A stretch of DNA of 64,000 nucleotides from Paraburkholderia sediminicola (lineage in GTDB: Bacteria > Pseudomonadota > Gammaproteobacteria > Burkholderiales > Burkholderiaceae). Of this stretch, positions 37,423 through 45,391 are shown piece by piece. The stretch lies in NCBI RefSeq assembly GCF_902859805.1, contig NZ_CADIKC010000014.1, forward strand, positions 90,049 through 154,048, in the 5' to 3' direction. Below the pieces are notes generated by a model. It did no database searches. It was not told where the DNA came from and saw nothing but the letters and a program-made list of their open reading frames with translations. Within the stretch, counting starts at the first letter, position 1, and each line of letters starts with the position of its first letter. The position numbers and the translations under genes were made by a program.

Positions 37423-38316
37423 TCAATGCGACAGCGCGACTTCCAGCTGCGTCACCACGTCGATCAGCCGTGGCCGCACTTCTTCGAGCAGGAACTCCTT
37501 GGAGAGTTTGAACGAAGGTCCGCCGACATTGATCGCCATGATCGGCAGTTCGCCACCCGGCTGGAAGGCGCGCGCGATGCCGTTCACCTCTTTCTGCCAG
37601 TCTCCGAACGAAGTCGTCACGCCGAGCGTGCGGTAATCTTCGAGCGCATTCTCGATGCCGCGGCGAGTTTTCGGCCACTGGACGTGATCGAGCTCACGCA
37701 CCTGCTCCATGAAGCTGAGACGATCGTGCTCAGGGATCGCCGCGAGCCACGCGCGGCCAATCGCCGATGTGGCGACCGGAATACGCGAACCGACTTCCAG
37801 CGTCAGCGTAAGCGCAACGGAGGCCCGGCAATTTTCTACGTAGATCATCGAGAGCCGGTCGCGCGTACCCAACGACACGGTAGCGCCAACGATATCGGCC
37901 AACTCCTGCATCACCGGCCGCGCGATCTTGCGGACGTCGAGCCGCGCCAGCATCGCGCTGCCGAGCGCGAGCGAAGCCGTGCCGAGCCGGTATTTGCCGC
38001 TCTCTTTCAAATGAATCAGATAGCCGAGCAGCGTCAGCGTGTGGGTCAGACGCGATACCGTCGATTTCGGCAGCTTGCAGCGCAAGGCGAGTTCCTGATT
38101 ACTCAGCGATTTGTCGCCTGAGCGAAAACACGCCAGCACCTCGAGCCCGCGCGCGAGTGCCGTGACGAAATGCCGGTCGTCCTTGTGCGCCTCGTGCGCC
38201 GTCCGGCTCGCGAGGACCGAATTGGCGCCGGCGGATGTAGCGGACGTTTGCTCGCCGTCTCCCGCGCTCGGGTCCTCGACCGTATGATCGATCGGGCTGT
38301 GATTGGTTTTGCTCAA
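37423..38316 (-). CDS. IclR-family transcriptional regulator
   Basis: About 297 residues. No ATG is available near the start, so a TTG at 38316 (MSKTNHSPIDHTVED) is proposed, 11 bases after GGGAG; another TTG at 38358 is the alternative. The winged helix (LSNQELALRCKLPKSTVSRLTHTL) occupies about residues 70-95. The effector domain includes TVSLGTRDRLSMIYVENC. It lies just after the converging acyl-CoA dehydrogenase and is the only regulator in the 22-40 kb island, which makes it the best candidate for binding the repeated palindrome. Confidence 0.85.
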   Translation of the reverse strand: MSKTNHSPIDHTVEDPSAGDGEQTSATSAGANSVLASRTAHEAHKDDRHFVTALARGLEVLACFRSGDKSLSNQELALRCKLPKSTVSRLTHTLTLLGYLIHLKESGKYRLGTASLALGSAMLARLDVRKIARPVMQELADIVGATVSLGTRDRLSMIYVENCRASVALTLTLEVGSRIPVATSAIGRAWLAAIPEHDRLSFMEQVRELDHVQWPKTRRGIENALEDYRTLGVTTSFGDWQKEVNGIARAFQPGGELPIMAINVGGPSFKLSKEFLLEEVRPRLIDVVTQLEVALSH

Positions 38317-38419
38317 AATGAAACGCGCTCCCGCGAAACGGCACCATCTGAAGGACAAACCATAGTCCGGAACGGAGGTGATCCGGGCTGCGGAATTATA
38401 GACAAATGCAAAAAATCGC

Positions 38420-39712
38420 TCAGACTTCTTCTTTGGCCGCAGCCACCACCGGGCTGAAAAAATAAACTACGGCGCCGATCGCAAGCGGCACGACGGTCAC
38501 CGAGAACAACGCCGAATAGATCCCCGCGTTCGATAGATGAGCCTGTTTTGCAACACCCGCGATCCAGCCGAAACAACTGCTGGTCAACGCCACGCCGAGA
38601 AAAACGAGGCTGTTGAGCAGGCCCAGACCGAGTCCGAGCCGGCGCGGCGCGATGATGGCGCGCGCTTGCGACATCACGAGCGGATGGATCGAGCCGACCG
38701 AGAACAACACGCAGATCAACGCGACACTGACGCCCCAGTTGCCGTCCGGACTGACCGCGAGCACCAACGCCGCCAGTACGCCGGCAATTAGCCACAGCAG
38801 CGAAATAAGCTTGGGCGCGCAGAACCGCACGACCACCGGAATACAGAACGACGCGGCGATCCCGATCACGCTGGTGATAGTCATCGCATTGCCGCGCGCG
38901 ATAACGTCGAAGCCGTAGACGTCGGCGAGATACGGGCCGCCCCATGACGTACGGAACGTACTGCCGACGGAGAGCGCGAGGCACGCCGGCATCAAGGTCC
39001 AGAAACGGGTGTGCCGTTTCACCCCGCCTGCCGCGTGTTGCGATGCAGCGAGACTTTGCTCATGCGCGACGGCATCACGCCGGCGCACAAAACATACGAC
39101 ACCAAGCGTCGCGCATAGCATGGCTAAGGCAGCGGTCACCATGACCGGACGCCAGCCGAAGCTGGCCGTCGCGCGGCTCAGCGGAAACGCCGCCAGCAAT
39201 GCGCCCGCCATGCCGATCGCACTCGCGGTCGTGACAGCGCGCACATTGCGCGTGCCGTGGCCGGAATGCAGCACGTAGTTGAGCAGCCCCATAAAGATCG
39301 GCGCGCAACCCAGTCCGATTCCGGCTTGCGCGACGAGCGCCACGGTTGCGCTCGTTGTCGTCGAAAGAATGCCGGCGCAGGCGGCGCCGATGCCCATCAG
39401 GAGCGCGGTCGGGCCGCGCACGCCGTAGCGGTCGAACATGAGGCCGACCGGCAGTTGCGCGATGGCGAACACGAGGAAGAACGAGCCCGCGAACCAGCCG
39501 AACATTTGCGGCGAGAAATGAAAATCGCCGATCAGCTGGGTGGAGATCACGGCGATATAACTGCGGAAAAACTGACTCAGTACATAGCTGAAGGTCAGTG
39601 CCCACAAGCCATAATCGATCGACGATGCAGCGGCTTGCCTGCGTGGTTCGCGTAGTTGTTCCTGTACGCCATCAGACATCTGCGGTGCGCCTTTGATGAT
39701 CGAAGCCGTCAT
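38420..39712 (-). CDS. MFS transporter
   Basis: 430-residue inner-membrane protein with about 12 hydrophobic segments, beginning SSIDYGLWALTFSYVLSQFFRSY in TM1 and with GLMFDRYGVRGPT as the loop 2-3 motif. An internal ATG at 39679 (MSDGVQEQLRE) has a better-placed AAAGG and may be the true start. It precedes the IclR gene on the same strand by about 100 bases, so the two may be co-transcribed. Export or uptake of a compound related to the adjacent pathway is possible, but the substrate is unknown. Confidence 0.82.
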   Translation of the reverse strand: MTASIIKGAPQMSDGVQEQLREPRRQAAASSIDYGLWALTFSYVLSQFFRSYIAVISTQLIGDFHFSPQMFGWFAGSFFLVFAIAQLPVGLMFDRYGVRGPTALLMGIGAACAGILSTTTSATVALVAQAGIGLGCAPIFMGLLNYVLHSGHGTRNVRAVTTASAIGMAGALLAAFPLSRATASFGWRPVMVTAALAMLCATLGVVCFVRRRDAVAHEQSLAASQHAAGGVKRHTRFWTLMPACLALSVGSTFRTSWGGPYLADVYGFDVIARGNAMTITSVIGIAASFCIPVVVRFCAPKLISLLWLIAGVLAALVLAVSPDGNWGVSVALICVLFSVGSIHPLVMSQARAIIAPRRLGLGLGLLNSLVFLGVALTSSCFGWIAGVAKQAHLSNAGIYSALFSVTVVPLAIGAVVYFFSPVVAAAKEEV

Positions 39713-39915
39713 GATAGGCGAATCGGGCGACGGGCGGCCAGGTCAGTTTTTTCAACGCTCGCGCGTTTGCTGGAGTATTGTTTAAGCGCGCCGGGAGCTT
39801 CAAGACGTCACTCTTCTACAAGACCGGAGGCTCCATGCGGGCGGAAAAGTGCCTGCAGGCGCGTGTTTTTTGCATGCAACGATGCGAAATCAACTTTTCG
39901 AGGAATGGAGAAAAC

Positions 39916-40284
39916 GTGAAAACAGTCAATCTATTGAAGGCGCTCGGCATCGCATTGTGTGTGGCGACTGCATCCAGCGCCTATGCCCAATCGAGCGACG
40001 CGATGGCGTCTGGCACCATGATGGCGCCGGCTCCGAATTCGAAAGCGATGAAGAGCACGGACCGCAAGTTGGGTCTGGCTGTGCGCAAAGCTTTGGGCAA
40101 AGCGCAGGGTTTTGATGTGTCGAACGTGTTTGTCCGGGCGCGCAGCGGTGCGGTGACCTTGACTGGAACGGTGCCCGATGGCGCGCAAATCCCACAAGCT
40201 GAGCAAGTGGCCAAGGGCGTTGCAGGCGTGACGTCGGTGAACAACAAGCTGACGCTGGGCACGCAGGGCGGCGGCGGGGGTTGA
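39916..40284 (+). CDS. periplasmic BON-domain protein
   Basis: 122 residues from a GTG at 39916 (read MKTVNLLKALGIALCV) behind TGGAG; the upstream frame is not supported. A signal peptide ends after AYA (about residue 25). Residues about 50-115 form one BON domain (VRKALGKAQGFDVSNVFVRARSG, then VTLTGTVPDGAQIPQAEQVAKGV and VNNKL), the fold of OsmY-like proteins that associate with membranes. The C-terminus ends in a glycine run. No operon partner is seen. Confidence 0.82.
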   Translation: MKTVNLLKALGIALCVATASSAYAQSSDAMASGTMMAPAPNSKAMKSTDRKLGLAVRKALGKAQGFDVSNVFVRARSGAVTLTGTVPDGAQIPQAEQVAKGVAGVTSVNNKLTLGTQGGGGG

Positions 40285-40333
40285 TCGCGTCTGACGATTG
40301 ACGATTGACGAATGCCGGGCAGTAACGACGGGT

Positions 40334-40361
40334 AGCGCCGCAAGAACCAGTTTGCGGCGCT
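40334..40361. terminator. bidirectional hairpin between the BON gene and the DUF1501 gene
   Basis: Perfect 10-bp stem AGCGCCGCAA/TTGCGGCGCT (40334-40343, 40352-40361) with an 8-base loop between two converging genes. The T-content after it is low. Confidence 0.6.
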
Positions 40362-40386
40362 GTCTGTCGTTCTGGCGGTTTTCAGC

Positions 40387-41544
40387 TTATGCGCGCACGA
40401 GCCCTGTCATCGGGCGCATGCCTGCGGTCTGGCCAAACAATGTCGCGGCCGTACGCTGCGGATCGAGCCCGAGGCTTTCGCTTGCGGCGCCCGCGAGCAA
40501 CGCATCTAGCGACATCGTGGGCTTGAGGTCGCGCGCTTCGTAAAGGTCGCCCGGTTTCAGGCCAGGCCAGTCGGCGAGCACACGTCCGCCCGCTACCGCG
40601 CCACCCAGCATCATCGCCACCGAGCCGGTGCCGTGATCGGTGCCACCCGTGCCGTTGGCGGCGGCAGTTCTGCCGAACTCGGTTGCCGCCACCACGGTAG
40701 TCTTGCTCCACAACGGCCCCATGCCGTCACGCAACGCCGCAAGCATTGTGTCGAGCGCCTTTAGTTGATTGGCGAGGCGTGCGTTCTGCGCAGTGTGGGT
40801 ATCCCAGCCACCGGTTTCAATCATCGCAATTCGCGGACCATCGTCGCGTGACAGAAAACCGGCGGCGAGCTTGCCGAGGCTCGCCGGGTCCTGACGCGCT
40901 CCGGCGTCGCCCGCGAGTCCGCGCGCGGTCATAGCCGACTCCCATAGCGGACGCAACTGCGCATCCTGGTCGTACAGCTGCGAGACCCGCATGAGCAGAT
41001 CGTCAGGCGCCTGCGGCAACCCCGAAGGCGCATACGAGGTCACCGCCGCGCTGCCGCGCAGCGCCATCGGCACGGTCGGCGCGAAGGCGATCGCGTTCTC
41101 ACGCGTGGCGGGCATGGATGCGACGAGCCGGTTCAGCCAGCCGTCTTTCATCTGATACGGCGAGGTGCCGCCGGTCTCCAGCACGTTTTGCCCATCGAAG
41201 TGCGAGCGGTCGCGATACGGTGACGCTACTGCGTGCACGAACAGCGCCTGACGATCCGCATACATCGCGGCGGTCTGCACGAGCGAGGGATGCAGCGCGA
41301 AGGTGCCGTCGAGCCGGGTCGCTTTGGATGCATCGATCGCAAGCGCACCGCGCAGTGTCGCGTAAGCGGGTTCGGCATACGGCACGACGATGTTCAGGCC
41401 ATCGGCCGCGCCGCGCTGGATCACGAACACGAAGCGGCGATCCGTTGCGACACTGGCAAACGCGATCCGCGGCGACACGAGAATCGCGCCCGCGCCTGCA
41501 GCGGCAACGCTGAGAAATTTGCGGCGTGAAAACATGGTGTTCAT
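40387..41544 (-). CDS. DUF1501 family protein with Tat signal
   Basis: 385 residues from the ATG at 41544 (MNTMFSRRKFLSVAAAGAGAIL). The SRRKFL motif followed by a hydrophobic stretch is a twin-arginine export signal. The mature protein has the sulfatase/alkaline-phosphatase-like DUF1501 fold, with FVIQRGAADGLNIVVPY, MIETGGWDTHT and ATEFGRTAAANGTGGTDHGTG, which hold likely metal ligands. It overlaps the DUF1800 gene by 4 bases, and the DUF1800-DUF1501 pair is a common conserved pair of unknown function. It is the last gene of the sigma-factor operon. Confidence 0.87.
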   Translation of the reverse strand: MNTMFSRRKFLSVAAAGAGAILVSPRIAFASVATDRRFVFVIQRGAADGLNIVVPYAEPAYATLRGALAIDASKATRLDGTFALHPSLVQTAAMYADRQALFVHAVASPYRDRSHFDGQNVLETGGTSPYQMKDGWLNRLVASMPATRENAIAFAPTVPMALRGSAAVTSYAPSGLPQAPDDLLMRVSQLYDQDAQLRPLWESAMTARGLAGDAGARQDPASLGKLAAGFLSRDDGPRIAMIETGGWDTHTAQNARLANQLKALDTMLAALRDGMGPLWSKTTVVAATEFGRTAAANGTGGTDHGTGSVAMMLGGAVAGGRVLADWPGLKPGDLYEARDLKPTMSLDALLAGAASESLGLDPQRTAATLFGQTAGMRPMTGLVRA

Positions 41545-43061
41545 CTCCGTTGAAAATCCGGCGAGACCAGCAGCAGTGCGATCGCCGTCGATGCGCTTTC
41601 GGCACGCGACACGGCTGCGGCAGTCGGCGCACTGAGCGAGCCGGCCAGCAAGGTCTGGCCGAGCGAGCGCGCATCGAGCCGGTCGCCGACCCGCGACGCG
41701 AAACGCTGCGCCACTTCGACCCGGCGCACGAGCGCATCGGGCGCCGCCCAGCTCGCGGCAATGTCGTCGTAGCCCGCGGGCGAACCTGGGCGCCACACCG
41801 GTTGACCGAGTTGCGTCAGGATGGGCGCGGTCTGCATGTTGCCGATGTCCTGCCAGCCGAGCCCGCGCATCGAAGAAATGGTCCACTCCCACGGCGTCTT
41901 GAACTTCACCGCAGCAGGCGACCACGCTTGAGGCATGCCGAGCAGCGTGCGGTACACGGTCGGCAGATCGCCGCCGCTGCGCGCGAATGCATTCGCCAAT
42001 CGCTCGCTCACGCCGGGCGGCGGATTATCCGCGACGAAGTGACGGGCGAGCTTGCCGCCGATGTGCTGTGCCGTTGCGGGCGCGCTTGCGAGGTCGTGCA
42101 GGATCGCCAGCGCCTGCTCTTCTCCCGGCTGGTCGTAACGGCGGCCCATGATGGTTCGCGAACCCGGCTCGTGCAGCGCGACGCGAAACACGAAGGTGCC
42201 TGGCGCAGCGTTCGTCTGCAGACCCTGCCCGCGCGGGTTGCCAGGATTGCCTGGATTGCCGGCGAGGCTCCAGCCGGTCAGCGCGCGGGCGAATTCGGTG
42301 ACGTCGTCCTGGCTATAGCCGCTGCGCACGCCGAGCGTATGCAGCTCCATGATTTCGCGCGCCAGGTTCTCATTCAGACCGCGTTTGACGTTCGGATTAC
42401 GCTCCGCGGCGCGCATGGCCGCCATGCTGTCCGGTCCAACCGAACGCGTCTGATCGAGAAACAACTGCATGGCCGGATGACGTTCGACTGCGACCAGCAT
42501 GTCTTCGAAACGACCTAGCACGTGCGGGCGGATCGCTTCCGCTTCGAACGAGCCGGCTAGCGCCGCGACGCCGGGTTTTTCCGTCGACACCGCGAAGTGG
42601 TTCGCCCAGAAATGAACCAGCCGCTCGACGAAAGGCGTCTGCGTAGTCAGCGCGCTTGCGACCCGTGCGTTCACCGAGGAACGGTACATGTCGAGAATTT
42701 CGCCGCGCAGCGCTTTTCGTTCGGCTTGCTTAGCAGTTTGCGCGGCGGTTTCTGATGCACCCTGCCCAGCGGCTTGCGCGCCGGCCTGCGCATTCGTCTG
42801 ATTGGCGGCTGCGCCTTCGTTGACGTTCTGCTGAGTCTGCCGGTTCAGTTGATTCAGCTGCATGCGCTGCTGCACCAATTCGCCCGACAACGTCACCGAA
42901 TCAGGCTGGCTCGCCCACGCGGCAGGCCGCGGCTGATATTGCTCGAACTGCGCGAGCAGCCATCCCTTCGGGTCGGCGGGCGGCGTATCGTCGGCACGCG
43001 CGCCGAGGCCGAAACGGTTCAGCGCAATCGCCGCGGCATTCATGTTCGGTGATGTGGCCAT
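41541..43061 (-). CDS. DUF1800 family protein
   Basis: 506 residues. The family features are AAIALNRFGLGARADDTPPADPKGWLLAQ, in parts ALNRFGLGA at the N-terminus, then FWANHFAVSTEKPGV, NENLAREIMELHTLGV and RGLGWQDIGNMQT. A Gln/Ala/Asn-rich insert (about residues 70-115) is probably disordered. No classical signal peptide is apparent. It is translationally coupled to the DUF1501 gene and follows the periplasmic sensor gene by 75 bases. The function of the pair is not known; binding or processing of an envelope polymer has been guessed for relatives. Confidence 0.85.
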   Translation of the reverse strand: MATSPNMNAAAIALNRFGLGARADDTPPADPKGWLLAQFEQYQPRPAAWASQPDSVTLSGELVQQRMQLNQLNRQTQQNVNEGAAANQTNAQAGAQAAGQGASETAAQTAKQAERKALRGEILDMYRSSVNARVASALTTQTPFVERLVHFWANHFAVSTEKPGVAALAGSFEAEAIRPHVLGRFEDMLVAVERHPAMQLFLDQTRSVGPDSMAAMRAAERNPNVKRGLNENLAREIMELHTLGVRSGYSQDDVTEFARALTGWSLAGNPGNPGNPRGQGLQTNAAPGTFVFRVALHEPGSRTIMGRRYDQPGEEQALAILHDLASAPATAQHIGGKLARHFVADNPPPGVSERLANAFARSGGDLPTVYRTLLGMPQAWSPAAVKFKTPWEWTISSMRGLGWQDIGNMQTAPILTQLGQPVWRPGSPAGYDDIAASWAAPDALVRRVEVAQRFASRVGDRLDARSLGQTLLAGSLSAPTAAAVSRAESASTAIALLLVSPDFQRR

Positions 43062-43136
43062 ACCATCCTCTTCGGCGTTGGATATTTCTTTAAACGACCG
43101 CCACGCTCCAATCCGTCGCGGCCGTCCAGAATATTT

Positions 43137-43670
43137 TTATTCGCCCGACGATTCACTCGAAGATCCACTTGCGGCCGGCTTCGGTGGCTTGTTCGCATTG
43201 GCGGCCGGCTGCGGTTCACGCCATTGTCCGCGCAGCTTGAGGCTGTCGGCGAACTCGATGCGCTCCTCCGGTGACAGCGTCGCCGCAAAATCCGCCACAC
43301 TGCCCTCCACTTGCGCGCGCAAGCTGCTGTCGGCCTCACGCGTGCGGGCCAACGCTGCGTCCAGCGCCGCGCGATCGAACTGCGGCGCGGCGAGCAGGCG
43401 CAATACTTCATGACGCCCTTCGCGGCCGTCGCGGGCATATTGCCGGCCCTCGCGGCGCGCATTCTTCAGGCCGTCGATGAAAGCCTTTTGCCGCTCGGCC
43501 GGCAGCGTTTCGGCAGCAAAGCGCAACGCCGTGCGCTGTTGCGCCAGCACCGTGGTGGTCGCGCCATGCGCTGCAAACCATTGATAAGCACCGCCGACAA
43601 TCGCACCCAGCAGAAACACGTTGAGCACCAGCGAAGCCACCAGCACGATTTTCCATGACCGGCCGTTCAT
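43137..43670 (-). CDS. membrane-anchored periplasmic sensor protein (CpxP/heavy-metal-sensor-like)
   Basis: 177 residues from the ATG at 43670 (MNGRSWKIVLVASLVLNVFLLGAIVGG), behind TTGGAG. One N-terminal membrane helix (about residues 7-28) is followed by a helical periplasmic domain with two LTxxQ-like positions (LPAERQKAF and LSPEERIEF), as in CpxP/ZraP/CnrX relatives. The C-terminus is Pro/Ser/Glu-rich. It overlaps the anti-sigma-like gene by 4 bases. A role in sensing envelope stress or metals for the cognate sigma factor is inferred from context. Confidence 0.78.
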   Translation of the reverse strand: MNGRSWKIVLVASLVLNVFLLGAIVGGAYQWFAAHGATTTVLAQQRTALRFAAETLPAERQKAFIDGLKNARREGRQYARDGREGRHEVLRLLAAPQFDRAALDAALARTREADSSLRAQVEGSVADFAATLSPEERIEFADSLKLRGQWREPQPAANANKPPKPAASGSSSESSGE

Positions 43671-44086
43671 TCGCCGCTCCAATCGGCGGACGAACCACCG
43701 AAGCTCGAAGTTAAATAAGAAGACTCATGCACTTGCGGAACCGTGCCCGTCAAAACAAAGAACGAGACCGCAAGGGCGCCGGCTACGCCGCCCAGCACGC
43801 CGACGCCTGCCACCGCTGCGCCCGACCACCACAATTTCCGGCGTGGCGCGCTCGGCCGCCGTCCCGGCGCGCTGTCGATGATGCGCTGCTGCAATGCCGC
43901 GCCAGGCGGATCGACCTTGTCGGCGGCCAGCCATGCATCGATGCCGGCCGCGTCCGCTAACAACGCGTCGGCCTCAGCACGATGCGTAGCGGCCCAGACC
44001 TCCGCCGCTGCGCGTTCCTGCTGCGGCCAGCGGCGCGGATCGGCGCCATAGGCTTCGACGATCTGATGGAATCTTTCGGGCGTCAT
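43667..44086 (-). CDS. putative anti-sigma factor (single-pass membrane protein)
   Basis: 139 residues. A cytoplasmic N-terminal helical part (MTPERFHQIVEAYGADPRRWP, seen as FHQIVEAYGADPRRWP) is followed by one hydrophobic helix (about residues 88-112, WWSGAAVAGVGVLGGVAG) and a short periplasmic tail ending SADWSGE. It lies directly after the sigma gene with a 4-base overlap, the usual position and topology of an anti-sigma factor. No zinc-binding HxxxCxxC motif is present, so it is not a ZAS-type anti-sigma. Confidence 0.7.
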   Translation of the reverse strand: MTPERFHQIVEAYGADPRRWPQQERAAAEVWAATHRAEADALLADAAGIDAWLAADKVDPPGAALQQRIIDSAPGRRPSAPRRKLWWSGAAVAGVGVLGGVAGALAVSFFVLTGTVPQVHESSYLTSSFGGSSADWSGE

Positions 44087-44700
44087 GACTTGTCCTTGCT
44101 AAGGCCGCTGCCGGCCAGTTGGGCGCGCAGATTGCGGCGCGCACGTGCCAGCAGACTTTCCAGCGCATCGACCGTGATGCCCATCAGGGCGGCAGCGTCG
44201 ATGTTCGACATCTCCTGGTAGTAATTCAGCACCAGCGCCTCGCGCTGTCGTGCCGGCAATGCGGCGAGCGCCTCGCGAACGCGCTCGTCCTGGGCGCGCG
44301 CTTCGAGCGCGGCGTCGGGTAATGCGGCGGGGTCGATCTCATCGGGCAGGTCGTCTTGCGGGACTTCGCGACGGCCGCGCAGACGGTCATAGCAAAGATT
44401 GAGTGCGACACGGTGGACCCACGTATCCACCTTCGCCTCGCCTTCCCGCCAGCGCGAAGCCTGTTTCCAGATCCGCACGAAGACCTCCTGCGCCACGTCC
44501 TCCGCTTCCATGCGGTCTCCCAGCATGCGCGTGGCGAGCGCGAGCAGACGCGGCAGTTTGCGCGCGACGAGCGAGCGGACGGCGGCCGGGTCTTGTCGGG
44601 CCACCCTCTCGAGCAACTCCGCATCGGGATCGCGTTCGCTCAAGGCATGCGGTTCCGCAACGAGCCTGGGAGTACGACGGCGCTCAACGTTCAGGCCCAA
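44083..44700 (-). CDS. RNA polymerase ECF-type sigma factor
   Basis: 205 residues. Region 2 (about 45-110) contains ALATRMLGDRMEAEDVAQEVFVRIW, split as RMLGDRMEAEDVAQEVF, and WVHRVALNLCYDRLR. Region 4 (about 140-195) has LPARQREALVLNYYQEMSNIDAAALMGI in parts LPARQREALVLNYY and SNIDAAALMGITVDALESLL, a helix-turn-helix for the -35 element. It heads the operon of anti-sigma-like, sensor, DUF1800 and DUF1501 genes, and its start overlaps the end of the W-rich secreted-protein gene by 10 bases. Confidence 0.92.
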   Translation of the reverse strand: MGLNVERRRTPRLVAEPHALSERDPDAELLERVARQDPAAVRSLVARKLPRLLALATRMLGDRMEAEDVAQEVFVRIWKQASRWREGEAKVDTWVHRVALNLCYDRLRGRREVPQDDLPDEIDPAALPDAALEARAQDERVREALAALPARQREALVLNYYQEMSNIDAAALMGITVDALESLLARARRNLRAQLAGSGLSKDKS

Positions 44701-45011
44701 TGCCCTTCGACCCAGCGCCAGTTAGGTCCGCGTTGCACCCAATGCCCCGGCACCCAGCGATAGCCGACGCGAACCGGTTGCCAGTGACCGGGCACCCACA
44801 CATAACGACCGTGGTTCCAACGCCAGCGGCCCTGGTCCCAGACGTAGCCGGCACGCGGGGCCGGCATCACTTCGACGCGCGGCGGCGGCGGCGCCATCGG
44901 CGCGATGATTACCGCCTGCGCGAAGGCAGGCGCAGCCGTCAGCGCGGCAACGCACGTAATCGCTGCAGCGAGCACGGAAGTCAGAAGGCGGACCGGTTTG
45001 GTCGATGTCAT
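44691..45011 (-). CDS. small secreted protein with W-rich YXWGXW-type repeats
   Basis: 106 residues from the ATG at 45011 (MTSTKPVRLLTSVLAAAITCV), behind GGGAG. A signal peptide ends after FAQ (about residue 32). The mature part is built from repeats of the form W(V/N)xGH(W/Y): YVWDQGRWRW, YVWVPGHWQP, YRWVPGHWVQ and WRWVEGHWA. This repeat type is common in Burkholderiales exported proteins of unknown function. It is immediately upstream of, and overlaps, the ECF sigma gene, so it may be co-transcribed and part of the same response. Confidence 0.8.
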   Translation of the reverse strand: MTSTKPVRLLTSVLAAAITCVAALTAAPAFAQAVIIAPMAPPPPRVEVMPAPRAGYVWDQGRWRWNHGRYVWVPGHWQPVRVGYRWVPGHWVQRGPNWRWVEGHWA

Positions 45012-45391
45012 GTTGAATTTCTCCCATAAGAGCCGAAGCCAGAAGCGGCTGCGTTTCTTCTTGAACGCCGCAGCCGGAAAAATCCGTCGTTCTCTGTCGT
45101 TCTGATTGGCGCTGAAAGAAACGCGCCGCCGCACGCAAGTCATGGAGGCCAGAAAAGCCCTTGCATGACGGCCTTGCGCAAGCAGAACGACAGCAAAAGT
45201 TATTTAAATGAATGGCAACCGATAGGTGACGTAATGTTCGCGCCCTCAAATCTTAATCAGCGGGTGTTTCAATGCGCGCTGTTTCTAGCGGTAAGACACC
45301 TCAGCTGTATTTCTAACAATATCCCCAGCGAATCTCCACACGTGCATTACTGGAAACGCTGAACGGCGAAGTCGAATCTGGAGCCAGTCAC
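45012..45391. promoter_or_regulatory. divergent region between the sigma operon and the phosphoesterase gene
   Basis: 380 bases with no convincing gene. It must hold the promoters of both divergent units. The hexamer-plus pattern GTCGTTCT occurs twice in tandem at about 45089-45106, and its complement AGAACGACAG recurs near 45184. These could be binding sites, but no -35/-10 was assigned. Confidence 0.4.

Noticed and set aside
38360..38400. Possible IclR self-operator upstream of the IclR gene
   Set aside because: TCCGGGCTGCGGA is only loosely palindromic and does not match the CTGCA(A/T)TGCAG core.
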